Shown here: positions 1 through 11,235 of the stretch, one piece after another | Numbering within the stretch: position 1 is the stretch's first letter | Layout of the letters: each line of letters opens with the position of its first letter | Source of the DNA: Pseudo-nitzschia pungens | Taxonomy: Eukaryota > Bacillariophyta > Bacillariophyceae > Bacillariales > Bacillariaceae | Direction of reading: 5' to 3' | DNA: 64,000 bases | Assembly: GCA_037355855.1 (NCBI GenBank) | Contig: CM074765.1 | Coordinates: forward strand, 1,178,001 to 1,242,000 | The notes under the pieces: model-generated | Told to the model about the DNA's origin: nothing | What the model saw: only the letters and a program-made list of their open reading frames with translations | Databases searched by the model: none | Made by a program: the position numbers and the translations under genes

Positions 1-240
1 TCGTTTCGATGGCTTGGTGATGGGAAAACTAGGAAGAAAGGTGCAATTTTCTACGCACACTACCACCGGTTCGTACCACCAACAAAAAAGAGTTACCATA
101 TGCATGGCTTGGAAATAGCCAGGAAACACAGTGATGTCCCATTAAGAAGGCCACTTAGAGAATTCCATACTTACACTACAAGTGCTGCTTCTGTGCCATA
201 CCCGGGTGTACTAGTAGTGTTTACGATAGTAGTGGTATGA
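1..240 (+). CDS. Possible 3' end of an ORF cut by the window edge
   Basis: Frame 1 is open from the first base to a TGA at 238-240, about 79 codons. The predicted peptide has a basic and aromatic stretch but no motif I recognise. No homology or splice evidence supports it, and an open stretch of this length can occur by chance. It may be the tail of a gene that lies mainly to the left. Confidence 0.12.
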   Translation, partial: SFRWLGDGKTRKKGAIFYAHYHRFVPPTKKSYHMHGLEIARKHSDVPLRRPLREFHTYTTSAASVPYPGVLVVFTIVVV

Positions 241-416
241 AAATTGTGAGAGCTATTGATTAGTCTATTGCTATTGCTTTCCAGCAGTCTCCTGTATTTG
301 GCAATAAGGGTCTTGCTAATTGTATTCCAATCCTGAGTGGACTCGTGACTGTATTCCGGTGCACGGCATTCTGACCTACTTCAGAGTCCATTCACACTCT
401 TCAATTTAATATTGGA

Positions 417-722
417 TCAAGTATAATCAAATTTGAACAATACACAAATACTTCCAGCACTAGGATATTGCTCCTCCTCATAGCTCTCTCCTCCCACCTG
501 AAAACAGATGTAGAGAGCACCATGAATGTTGGACTGAAATGCTGCAACAGAGATAGTCAAAGGATTGCCTTTCTTCAAATACACATCCTGATAAAATAAA
601 TAAGGGTAGAGAGACACTACTAGTACATTCTCCCTCCAGTAGACAAAGGGAGGTTCACCACTCCCATAAATAAGGTGACCAGGAAAATATGACAAGGAAT
701 AGCTGCCAACAAGCACAAGCAT
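417..722 (-). CDS. Small hypothetical ORF, 101 aa
   Basis: This open frame starts with a hydrophobic N-terminus (MLVLVGSYSLSYF) and continues with a mixed composition rich in Tyr and Phe. Its last residues include an acidic SYEEEQYP stretch. I recognise no family. It lies just outside the foldback element at 769-1306 and could be a remnant of a mobile element or an isolated exon. The amino-acid make-up is more protein-like than most neighbouring open frames, but no other evidence supports it. Confidence 0.2.
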   Translation of the reverse strand: MLVLVGSYSLSYFPGHLIYGSGEPPFVYWRENVLVVSLYPYLFYQDVYLKKGNPLTISVAAFQSNIHGALYICFQVGGESYEEEQYPSAGSICVLFKFDYT

Positions 723-768
723 AATGTTTTCAAACAGCTTTACTAGTGATGTGGTTCCAAGTTTGCCA

Positions 769-1306
769 GGAACATTATGGAAAAAAGTTTTTTTGAGAAA
801 ATTTCCATATTCATGCGCGTTGGGAGCGCGATAAAATTGACGTAATTTTTAACGGCTGTTTTTTGTTGTATATCCGCTTTAACGGTAGAGTGTCCTCAAC
901 GATTGTCCTCAAAACTGTCCTCAAAACTGTCCTCAAAACAATTGTCCTCAAAACGTGTCCTCAACGATTTTGTCCTCAACAGACTGTCCTCAACCATTAT
1001 GTCCTCAACAATTATGTCCTCAACGTTTTGTCCTCAACCTCAACGTTGAAGTCATAGAGGTTGAGGGGTTGTTGGGGTTGGGGTTGTTGTTTGTAGGACA
1101 CAATGGTTGAGGACAGTCTGTTGAGGACAAAATCGTTGAGGACACGTTTTGAGGACACTTTTTGAGGACAATCGTTGAGGACCAAGATTTCGGTTTTTAA
1201 CCGTTAATTATGGTCGCTCAGAATAATTAAAATTATAGTTAGTGACCCTGAGATTTTTTAGAATATTTGCGGAAATTTTCCCAAAAAAAAATTTCCATAA
1301 CGTTCC
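769..1306. mobile_element. Foldback (palindromic) element with TGTCCTCAA repeat arms
   Basis: The ends are inverted copies of each other: GGAACATTATGGAAA at 769 and its near reverse complement ending at 1306, both followed inward by poly-T/A and AAATTTCC. Inside, the left arm (about 890-1040) is a string of TGTCCTCAA units with 2-8 nt spacers. The right arm (about 1098-1182) carries the same spacers and units in reverse complement, so the element can form one very long hairpin with a G/T-rich centre (1050-1095). Imperfect 10-bp direct repeats (TGGTTCCAAG at 752-761, TGGTCCCAAG at 1310-1319) flank it and may be a target duplication. It has no coding capacity; the short open frame at 863-1057 is just the repeat translated. 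Confidence 0.8.
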
Positions 1307-3520
1307 AGATGGTCCCAAGCAGACCATGATTCTTAATTGCTATTAGATAAACAAAGGACTCAAGCTATGAGGATGCCTATTTGTGGTGAACAAGAAGTAG
1401 TTAGTAGTGTAGTCAGGAAATATCAGACTAGTGAGCTCATTGTTTATTTCTGGGTCTATATCTGTGTCTGCGCCCAGGGTTGCATAAAAGTTGTAAGTTA
1501 TTAGTCATTGTAAATAAAACAAAAGTTGTTTTCAATACTACGCTGACCACTGATGCAGCAAAGGATGGAGAGTGCACAAGATCATTGCAATAGCTTAATT
1601 TCAAGAGAAGCCTCTACAATCCTAATCGTAATTTATTTTGCAGCAAAATTAAATGGTAACCTTAAGTTTGTATTCGACAAACCAATGGATGAATGTGAAG
1701 ACCTGTAGGTAGAGGTTGTAGGTTGGAGTTGAGACTAGCATGAAATTTGTTCCAAACAAAATATGCACAAAATACAACATATTTTTGAGAACCTATTAGT
1801 ATAGTAGGTTCTTGAAACTGTTAACTTTTAGGTTCAGGAAGAAATCATTGTTTTTCTTAGGTTCAACTACCATTCACCATCAAGAATATGGAGAACAAAT
1901 CAACACTGTTATCACAATTTTGTGGAACCCCCTCATGAATAAAGAAAATTACTTTTGCTCCAACACCCATCATCTGCAGCTCTGCAGAGAAAAGGCAAAT
2001 CAGTCTTTAGTGGAGTTTAGACTGGTGGTATGAAACACTGTACCAAGAAGTAATTAGTAGCAAATTAGTGACCGTCCTGAAGATGGATCCATTTCTCGAT
2101 TGATTGAATGTGAGCTCCACTAAGCCAACCAAACTATCAAAATAGGCCCAGCAACATTCAGATACAAGCCTCTTCCTCCAATTCTTCATCATGCAGCCAT
2201 AGGTCATCGGGAAGGCTTGCAGACTACTGACACATGATTTTGTTGCTGGAAAAGTTATTTTTTGTACTTACACTCCTCTCCTTGTTTACCAAGACGATAC
2301 TTAAGTGGGGTTCTTATGATGAACTCCACTTGAAGAGCTTACTCGTTGATTATTCGTTGACATAATTCCAACTGATTGTACCTGTCACTCGAGAAACAAT
2401 AAGTACTACTCATAGCTTATTGTAATTTTTGTTTTGGCGGGTCTGCGATATTCTTTCCGTGTTGAAAAAAGGGCTTGGAGCCCCCATCAAAACCGGGTTC
2501 CCGGTTGGGGTGGAGAATACCGTTACAATTAGGAAGTGCTACTTTATGTAAGATTGAAGTACGAAACATTTATTGTTTTTAAGTAACCAATCAATTGATG
2601 AAATGCCAGCATTAAGGTATTACGAATGACGTTTTCTACGCTACCATGTTCGATGTACACGTTTTGATTTTAATGCATTAAGTATTTCGGAACGACAAAA
2701 CAATGACTTTCAATGCAACATTTTTATACAAACTTATTCCATTATTTCGTTTGAACAATCGAATAAGTAGAACCTTGGTCTTGGTTGTCGAGTAAGTTAC
2801 TACTTGTATGTTTTACTTTACTCTTACTCAATTCATTTACTTTTAATTACAACTAAGGATACGTCTAAATTCCACTTCATTTTGAATAGCTGTCCTTGAA
2901 CGTTGCTTATGAGGCATAGGAAGATTCGATTGACGTATTATTTCTTTAGGGCCATTTGGATATTTCACACTCAATGATACGAAATACAAAATACTTGAAG
3001 CAGAGAAATTCTACAACAAGGAATGTGCATGTTGTGTTCCTTTGCCTTTGTGTTAATTTAGTATTATTACTGTATCGGATCTTCGTAGTCACAAATAGAT
3101 TGGAGGATTTTGCCTTACCGTATGGTACAAGTAACGGTACATTAAAAAAAATACGAAGTGACAATAATAACCTTACTTGTACGTTACGTGTATACCGTAC
3201 GCATGGATGTATTAGAATTGCGAAAACTGCGGGAAAATTTGGTTACTGTACAAACACATTCCACCATCGTTTTGCATAAACCAACATTATTGTATGTGCG
3301 GTACGGTACGGCAGCGCACATTGAGTTGATCGCACCTCTACCTTCCATTGACGTTTCTATCATATCGGTGTTGTACGCAAATCATCGGCTGTTGTAAAAC
3401 GAGATTGTACCTCGAGTCGATCGAAGATTCATGATACCTAGAAGTAATTGCGTGCACTAAACTGCATGCAGGAGGCTGGACGGTTTCATTTGTTGAGAAC
3501 GCGAAAGTCTGTACAGGAAG
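1307..3520. other. Intergenic DNA, no gene recognised
   Basis: AT-rich sequence with only short open frames (under 110 codons) that overlap on both strands. The peptides show no domain. The final 600 bases contain many GTAC-centred short palindromes of the type common between genes in this window. I see no tRNA or other RNA gene. Confidence 0.6.
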
Positions 3521-5052
3521 ATGAATAGCATCGAAAATCCATCCAGCATAAAGGCAGAAACCTCCTACCCGAGAGTGGATACAGCACAACTCGAACAAAA
3601 TTGGGCCAAGGAATACCTCGAAACATCAAAATGCAGACGAGAAATTTTATTAGACGAACTACACGGTGTCTCTTCTCGTGCGGTTCCGGAATCCCCAGAA
3701 ATGATTCACTCCGCCTTGCTTTTGTTTCAAGATGCCGTGGACAACGTCATTCCTGACTGCGAGAAACAGGCATACATCAGGGCTTGCGGTATGAACAGCA
3801 CCTATGTACGTTCGGTAGCTTTTCGACTGAAATTCTTGCGTGCGGAACTCTTCCACATCAGTAAAGCCGCTCTTCGTTACGTTCGAAATCTAAACTATTT
3901 GGTCGATAAATTCGGTGAAATTGCATTAATGAGGCAGCTCTATATGTCCGACCTCAGCAACGAAGAACTGAGATTTCTGAAAAAGGGGTACATGCAGATC
4001 CTGCCATTTAGGGATCGTGTTGGTCGAAGAATACTTGCAAATCTCGGGTCATACGGTGGGTGCGACTTTTCAATGGAAACGAGGGAAAGAGTTGGCGCCT
4101 ACATTAATTTTGCTATTCTGTCGGAGGATGTCACAACGCAACGCAAGGGAGGCGTTGCTTTGGGTTTGTTGGACGAAGATGCAATCGAAAGTGTGAGCAT
4201 GGCGGCAGTGTCCGACATTCAAAAATTTATGCAAGCCGCGCCTGTACGTATTTCAGCTCATCATTCTTGTTTTCCCGATGAGTTTCGATTCCGGGTAATG
4301 AAAGTCATGGTGTTGATGTTGCATCAAGGAGATTCTCGGCACTTGACAAGAATTCATATTGGTAAGTTCCAATAGATTGAAATCCCTTTTGATTTGTGAC
4401 CTTGCAACTCATCTCAATTGGTTGACGTTGGCAATTAGGAACACAAATGGAGTGCGACTACAAACTCCGTAGTTTTGGAATCCCAACCGAGCATATTCCC
4501 AGGTCATACACAGGAAAAATCAAAGATAGCTACCACAAAACTTTCCTCAAAATAAGGACGGCGATGGATGACCATCGCAAGGCAGAAGCTCGTAACGACT
4601 ATCATTATTATTACGCTCCCACTTCTGGAATACAATGTTTTCCAGCTATTGAATGTCCTGAAAATAATAGTTTTCTTGTGCGGAAACATGGAGTAGCGTG
4701 GAACAATCCTGGAAACATCGAATTACGGACCTTTTTAGCTGAAAAGGAACAAGAACATGGAAGGAAAAGACTCAAGGGAGAATTCATAAGCAGGGTTGTA
4801 GACGAAATAAATGCACAAAATATCGATATATTGCTTTTCGATGAGAAGAACTCGTGGTATACGAGGGTAACGGAAAAGGAAGAGATTCAAAAACACATTT
4901 TGCAAGCCGTTAGGGATATAAGGAAGCGCAAAAGCACAAAGAAATTTCGTCAAACTCAATCCTGCAGTTCTGATACAAGCTATTTCCAAGCGCTCGATGG
5001 CTCAACTTTTCGGAAGCCTTGCATCGCGTGCAACGTTGAAGAAGACAAATGA
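3521..5052 (+). CDS. CRAL-TRIO-like / DUF6824 two-domain protein (one intron)
   Basis: Two exons, 3521-4361 and 4439-5052, joined by a 77-nt GT-AG intron (donor GGTAAGT at 4361, acceptor GCAATTAG ending 4438). The split Gly codon keeps the frame and gives 484 aa. Residues about 30-280 resemble the Sec14/CRAL-TRIO-like region of a large diatom family: helical, with a conserved YGGCDFS segment and LHQGDSRHLTRIHIGTQMEC spanning the splice junction, then FGIPTEHIPRSYTGKIK. Residues about 340-450 match the DUF6824 pattern: a hydrophobic FLVRKHG segment, NPGN, then an ion-pair-rich helix and WYTR. The first region suggests lipid or hydrophobic ligand binding; the role of DUF6824 is unknown to me. 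The start is the first Met of the open frame. The family call is from memory of motif order, not a search. Confidence 0.82.
4362..4438 (+). other. Spliceosomal intron, 77 nt
   Basis: The donor GTAAGT at 4362 and the TTAG acceptor at 4435-4438 join two open frames exactly in phase (phase 1). The joined protein restores a continuous family motif across the junction, which is strong support for splicing. Confidence 0.85.
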
Positions 5053-5202
5053 AATACAAAATGCTTCCCTTTTCAACCTTGAGTTTCAATGCATTCGCAA
5101 GTGTAAAAATGTAAATGAAATGCCTAAAATAAAAAATCATCGATGCGTTACGTCCTGTATATATATATATATGCATAACACTATACCAATCATCCAATCT
5201 TC

Positions 5203-8200
5203 CTATTTCGAGGGTGCCATAGATGTGCTACCCTGAAGCCCCTGAGCTTCCTTGTCTTTCAACATGTGCTCGTACCCTTTATTCTTGAGGTAAGGTCTCA
5301 AAACCTTCGCATTGATCGGATTCCACCAACAATGGGTGCATTGAATAATCACGTCGAGATTGTTTGGATTGATGTGCATATTGTGTTTCTTTCGATTCTC
5401 GCGAATTGTGAATCGTATTTCGTCTTTCATGTCCGTTGTAATTGTGTGCTCGGATGCATACATGTGTGTAATCTTCGTATGAATCAAGCCTTTAGTAAAC
5501 TTTTCCCATGTTTCATCCGAGACATTGTAGTTCTCTCCAATGTTCAAACACCAAATTTTGCAGGATGATTGCTGGAGAATTCGAAGGAGGTGAAGAACCT
5601 GCTGGTCCCTCATTCCGTCGTTGAAGTTCTATAAAAAAAAAAATCAAAACCAGGAGATATTCGAAGAAAAACGTTAAAATAATGATGAGTTTGTTCCGAG
5701 TTGTAATCTCCATTTTGTTTTTCGGATTTGGATGTTTTGAATGAATGGTCACTCACTCCGATGTCGATGCGTTTGGTTCTTACCTGAATATACAGCGCTT
5801 CACAATTCGTATTTTCCTCCATTGCACACAAAATAGCGTCCAAAACCGCACACGGTGCATTCGGATCGTTGATATATTTCTTCATTTTCAGAACACGCAT
5901 GTCAGTATCGTTGTTCTTGAGCTTGTCTACCAAAACACGAACAGGTTTCGAATTGAGCAGTGCCATACTCGGCTGGCGCCTCGACCTTCGAACCCAGTTA
6001 CTGGTGTCTCCTCCGCCTGAAGACTTGTCTTCTCTGAGAATTCTTCTGATCTCTTTTGCCGTCAATGGCCTCGCTTCTTCTCTCTTTCTCCGGTCTTCTT
6101 CGATTTCCATTCTAACTTTCTCGTGATCAAAATCAGGCTGATCGCTGATCTTTTCGGAGAATGCCTTCAGTTTCTCGTCTCGCTTCTTTTTGCGTTCTAA
6201 TTTCTTGAGTGCTGCTTGAATTTTTTGGTTCTCCTCCTCACTAAGATCCTTGTTCGCAGCACTTGATTTGATTGACTCGCTCAACTTAAGTTTTAAGGCC
6301 GCTGATAGACGGATTTTCAGTTTTGGCGACTTTGGTTTGGAAAAGTTATTGTGTTCGTTTGCACTGTTGAAATCCGAGGACCTGTTAGATTCGGCACCAG
6401 CAGCCGGATTATTATTAACACTGACCCCAAGCACTTTCGACGCCCAATGGATAACGTCGTCTTCATCCGTATCCGAATCCGAGCAGTCACTTTCCTCTGG
6501 ATCCGACGCGGCATCGGAATCCCATTCGCCTCCGCTCTCCTCAGAACCGTCCTCGTCTTCCGAGAGAAAGAATTTTGTTGCCGCCTTTTTCTGTTTCGAA
6601 TGTTCCGTCACGATGGCTTCCGGGACACTTCCTCCTTTTGGTTTCTTTGTGCCATGAATTTTGGATGCTGGCTTTGCAACCTGCCCTACACTGTTGCTTC
6701 GAGAAGAGACGATCGAGCTGCTGCCTTCGGAAGAATCCGTGACGAGACGATTGGATGGCGACGATGGCTTGTAATTCGTCGCTGATTTCTTCGTTAATCT
6801 CGATTTCAAAGGAATAGAGGTGGACTTCGACGTGTCAGGATTTTGAGTCGGTGGTGGCGTCTTCTTCACTGGCTTCGGTTTCGCCTTGGGCTTCAACCAT
6901 CGCATGGGTATCCCGAGTTTGTTGGTCACTTTCGCTTTCGCTGGCATCTGCTTCTGTGAATGTACCTTCGATGACAGTGTGGGATTTGGTTTTGTGGAAA
7001 CTACTGTTGTAGCTTTTGCTGTCGCCGTTGGTGCTACTTTCGACGACTGCTTTTGTTTGACACCAATCTCTTGTCCGTGCTGCTTTTGTTTCAGTCCCAT
7101 ACATTTGGTATCATTCTTTGCTTTGCCTTCGGTTTTTCGTCCGTTCTGTTCTTGCTTCGGTCCGGTCTCACTGCTGGCGTTCTCTTGTTTGCCTTCCATT
7201 TCTCGCCCGCGCTGTTCTGGTTTGAAATCGGTTCCGCTGCTGACATGCGCTTTTGCACTAGTATTCACATTGTCGACAGGTAATGCACGGGCGATAGATT
7301 TTGTGCCTGCTTGTTGGGCAGCGGTAGTTTTCTTCGAATCCAACGCGTTTCTGCCTGATTCAGATGGTGTCTCGTCAATCCCCTCGCGGTGACGTTTCTT
7401 CGGTGGACTATCGATCGACAAACCCTTGCTGGTGGAATCTTCAACACATTCCGAATAGTGTCGTTTGTGCTTGGCATCAATTTTGCTCCCTTGATCTTGT
7501 CTTCCCTGGTGGTGATAGTGACAACCGTTGTTCATCTGCGGTAGTTTCTCAATAATGGCGTTTGAAGAGGTGTTTGAGTGTTCCCGACTCGACGAATCCC
7601 CGCCCAAACCCAGGGATTCACTCCTCATTGCCTGCGGCTCCCGTTCGCGATGATTTAGATCCCTTTGTTCCAATTGTCCATGCGGATGCAATTCCCTCTC
7701 GTTTCGACCCCGCCGTCCTCCTTCCCCGTCCCTGACTCGTGGAGACGCCCCGATGCGATTGGCGTGGTTGTGGTGGAACTCTTCGTCCTTCTTCGCTCGC
7801 GACCGACGTTCTTCTTCCCGTTTTTGTTGCTCGCGAAATTCATTGGGTACCGCTCCCCTATCGTTGTGTTCGTTCCGAGTGAAATAACCACGCTGGTTAC
7901 TTGAGTGATTGTTGGTCGGATTGTTTCTTTTCGGCACTTCTTCTCGCATGGAGTATATGGAACGATATGAGTCGTCATCGTCGGCACTTGTATTGTATGA
8001 GCGTTGCGGTTGTCGTTGTTGCGTGCGATAGAAATCACGATGATTGTCGTTGAAATGCTCTTGTTTTAGATCCGGTGGATAGTTACCATCGCCACCCACG
8101 TTTCCTGCCATTGTGTCGCGACGATCTTTTGAATCGCGATAATGGTCGATTCTCTCACGATTATCAACACCACCATTCATTCCTCTCGTTCGATCATCAT

Positions 8201-8891
8201 AATAGTTCGTTTTGCTATTGCTTCCCGTCGACCTCCTCCGATGATCTTCGTAGCGGTGGTAGTCGTTGTAATCGTGATCGTGAAAACTTCTGTTCCGGGA
8301 CGAAGACGATTCTCGAGGCTGGCTGTTGTAGCTGTTCCCCTTCCATTCGTAGTGGTGGCGATGATTCCCATCATTCCTGCCTTTCATTATTGCCCCAGCT
8401 TCTCTCCTATCATCTCGTGGAGCCCTATCGTAGTACCCTTTCCCCATTTTGTTGTTACCGTTATCTTGTGTCGTCCGATCAAAGTCATTCCGTCGATAGT
8501 TTTCGTTTCGATGTATATCCCGTCGGTGATGTTGCTGCTGATACCTGTTTTCGTTGTTGCTTCTGTTTTTGTGATCCGAGTTTTCGTACCTGGAGGTGCT
8601 GCGATAGGAGGAAAGTGATCGATCCACATCTCGTTGCCCTTTGGGCGGGGAACGCCTCGGATTGTTGGGCGACAACAGGGATGACGACGACGACGACGAC
8701 GACGACAACATCGAGGATGGATGACGGTCACTCGCATTCTTGCTCTTGATATTCGGAACGGCGTATCCCCGGAACTGCGGCGGTTCTTTCCGGCTCGAAC
8801 GATCCGATATCTTCGACGACGACTGCGGGGGTGGCGGCGACGACAAGCTCGAAAGCCTCCGCCATTGAGCAGACGATGCTGCTGTGGTCAT
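5203..8891 (-). CDS. Low-complexity charged protein with C-terminal LRR-like domain (one intron)
   Basis: Exons 8891-5784 and 5628-5203 are joined by a 155-nt intron (5783-5629; donor CAG|GTAAGA, acceptor TTATAG after a long T tract). This gives 1177 aa. The N-terminal ~430 residues are Ser, Arg, Asp, Asn and His rich, with a poly-Ser run from a GAC/CGA trinucleotide tract near 8680-8705 and many RS/RD dipeptides, as in RNA-processing factors. Residues about 560-740 are basic (Lys, Pro, Ser). A strongly acidic block (about 770-825) ends in VIHWASKVLGV. The last ~190 residues form alternating Leu-rich segments of ribonuclease-inhibitor LRR type (ALYIQ, WCLNIGEN, ITHMYASEHTI) followed by a Cys-Trp motif, CTHCWWNP. 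The LRR-like end crosses the splice junction in frame. A nuclear role is inferred from composition only. Confidence 0.8.
5629..5783 (-). other. Spliceosomal intron, 155 nt
   Basis: On the minus strand the donor GTAAGAACC begins at 5783 and the acceptor TATAG ends at 5629 after a poly-T run. The preceding exon ends with a complete CAG codon and the next resumes in frame with AAC, restoring the LRR-like pattern. Confidence 0.82.
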
Positions 8892-10917
8892 GGAGATGAG
8901 AAGGATCGGGGGCTTAGGCGCTGGGTTAAGTTCGCCGCTGTTCTCTTCTGTGGTGCTGTTTTCGATGGTATTGAAGGTGCTGGACTCGAACGATACTAGC
9001 TAGCCCAAGGTATTCGAATGGTGACCGTTTGCGGTAACCTTACCGTAATGGTACCGTATTGCCTGATGTAATGATGAAATAATGTATCGTGTTTAGATCC
9101 GAAAGAAGTTGATCAGTGACCCCTCCTCCATTCAACCTTTCACGTGAGCAAGCGAAAATTGATCACAAGAATTCAATGCAGTAATCTCTTACTACTACTA
9201 CAGTATGCGGTTATTCCAGTACCGGTAATTTTTTACTTGTAGTCGTGCTATCGGATCGTCGCAATAAGTCTTACGGCATCGTATGCATGTATGGAATACG
9301 AACGGTAAAGAACGGTATTGCCCGGCACCAACGAACAATACTTTTTACCGTACCTACGGTATGGATACGGTAGTCTACGTATTTTTGCGTACAAAAGTGC
9401 TGAGAGCTCGTCGCGCAAGTTGTCTCATTGGATGAGTGTCATGACTGCGGTGTTGACTTTTTCGACGTAACACTCACTACTTCGTATTTGTTTTCTGCGC
9501 GCCAAAAATGGACATGACTGACATTGCGTAGTCAAGAACTGGTTTTAAGCATCGCCACCGATGATTGCTTCATTCATTCGAGAGAGAACTCTCGAAAAAA
9601 GAACATCATGTTGTGCGACAACGTACGGTACGTAATTACTGGTACAAAGGTTCTTTTCAATCAAATATACGTACGTACTAGTTCTAAATCCGTATCATAC
9701 ATTCTTTTTCGTGACTAATACATACGATACAGTATATTTGTAGGTTACATTCGTACCGTATGTACCGTGAAGAATTCCAACGGCTCGACGAAGCTTTTTT
9801 TTTTTTTTTTTTTAAATTAAAAAAAAAATACTACGGTACCGTACGGTACGGATCGCCTGACAATTGAAATAAAAGTTTTTTTACCGGACGTGTACCAAAA
9901 AAAAGAACCAATAAAGAGATCACTGAAAACCCTCCGACCGTCATCATTTCCATGTATCGACAGACTCAGAGGGGGGTCTGAGGGTTTTCAGTGATCTCTT
10001 TATTGGTTCTTTTTTTTTTGGTACACGTCCGGTAAAAAAACTTTTATTTCAAAATTGTTAGGCGATCCGTAGTATTGTACGAAGGTTAAGATTACTCGTA
10101 CTCGTATTCGTACGTAGTCCGCGCGCAGTAATTATCCCCACATCCTGGAAGTGATGTGTCCAAGAGTGTCGATGCTGACTGACTCTGTCCTCACTAATTC
10201 ATCAGAGTATGGAAGAATATTACACTTGGGACTTTTATTGTGAAGTGATGGGGACAAAGTGAAGGAGGACAACTTACTTCCAAGGTCAGATTCCACCATA
10301 AAGCAGTGTGCCGTACGAGGAGAAATGGGGAGGAATCGATCGATCATCCCCTGTCTTTGTACATCGTCATACTCCTAAAATGCTAGCATAAGTCTGCATT
10401 ATCATACCGTATTTTGTGTTTGAAGAGGAATAATAAAAACGAAAACAGATTCTTGCTGGAGAAATTGGCACGTTGTCTTAGACGCCACACACATTCAGAC
10501 TGAATATCGCCAGATAAGTAACTTCTGGGGGGGGGGGGTTAAAATAATTTCTAAATTTTCCAATGTGTACAGCACGTGACAACCAAAAAATATAAAAAGA
10601 GAATCATCATTCACACGCCAACTGTAAAGAGGTGTTATTTTGTCATGTTATTCCTATTCTGAAGCCGGAGAAGTACTGCGGACGAAACCTTTTCGTTGCG
10701 ATTGGAGTGATTAGTAGTACGCTAAGCCTTGGTCTTGGAGGTGAAACAGTGTAACTTACTCTCGTGTTTTGCGCAGAAGGAAGAGGCTTTACGCATGGTT
10801 TCACTTTAGACAGAATCACAGCAATACGGAATCACGTTTGAACTTGGCGGCACTATGGTCGTGATAATAGGGGGAAGTATTGATGCATGTTTTCAGCGTG
10901 ATCCGCAGAGGATCATT
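8892..10917. other. Intergenic DNA with a foldback MITE and GTAC palindromes
   Basis: Apart from the inverted-repeat element at 9830-10075 and a T20/A10 homopolymer pair at 9797-9829, there is no gene I can support. The stretch 9200-9780 is dense in TACGGTAC and TACGTAC palindromes. A run of nine G bases sits near 10530. Confidence 0.6.
9830..10075. mobile_element. Foldback MITE, ~88-bp inverted arms
   Basis: The left arm (about 9847-9934) and right arm (9980-10071) are reverse complements with only a few indels in A/T runs. Both contain GATCGCCT, ACCGGACGTGTACC and GATCACTGAAAACCCTC or their complements. The arms are separated by a 45-bp centre. The ends begin TACTACGG and finish CCGTAGTA, but the left end has an extra GTAC palindrome of about 15 bp. 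There is no coding capacity. The near identity of the arms implies a young or gene-converted element. Confidence 0.8.
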
Positions 10918-11235
10918 TCAATCCAAGTCGAGCTTTGCCTTTTTGGCTTGACGAATCGAAGTTTCCGCGGGTTGGAAAGGCGCACTTTTTCGATCTCGAG
11001 TAGTAGTAGTCCTGCTTCTGAGTTCACTGGTGGGCGGTGGTAGGTCCGGGAATAAGCATGGGATAAGGCCATCTTCGCCAAATATTTCATGCACGTACAT
11101 GGAGATTTCGTGCTTGCATTCGTGCCGCAGATCCTTGTAGTATCGTTCGTAGTTTTGAACCGCTAGGTGCGTTTTGGACTGGTTCAAGAGCTGGATGATG
11201 ACGAGAGCCTTCTTCTTCGCCTCTTGGGTCGACAT
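10918..11235 (-). CDS. Small protein of unknown function, 105 aa
   Basis: A complete frame starting MSTQEAKKKALVIIQLL. The first ~55 residues are a charged, helical segment with regular Leu/Ile spacing and several aromatic residues (YERYYKDL). Then comes a Pro-rich linker (FPDLPPPTSEL) and a basic C-terminus containing RQAKKAKLDLD, which could act as a nuclear localisation signal. I do not recognise the family. The composition is clearly protein-like, and the frame is closed off from the surrounding noncoding AT-rich DNA. No intron is needed. Confidence 0.55.
   Translation of the reverse strand: MSTQEAKKKALVIIQLLNQSKTHLAVQNYERYYKDLRHECKHEISMYVHEIFGEDGLIPCLFPDLPPPTSELRSRTTTTRDRKSAPFQPAETSIRQAKKAKLDLD

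Noticed and set aside
8075..8749. Plus-strand frame of 224 codons in the RS-rich gene
   Set aside because: Cys/Ser/His-rich translation of the complement of a low-complexity coding region; the minus frame is continuous over 1036 codons and splices correctly.
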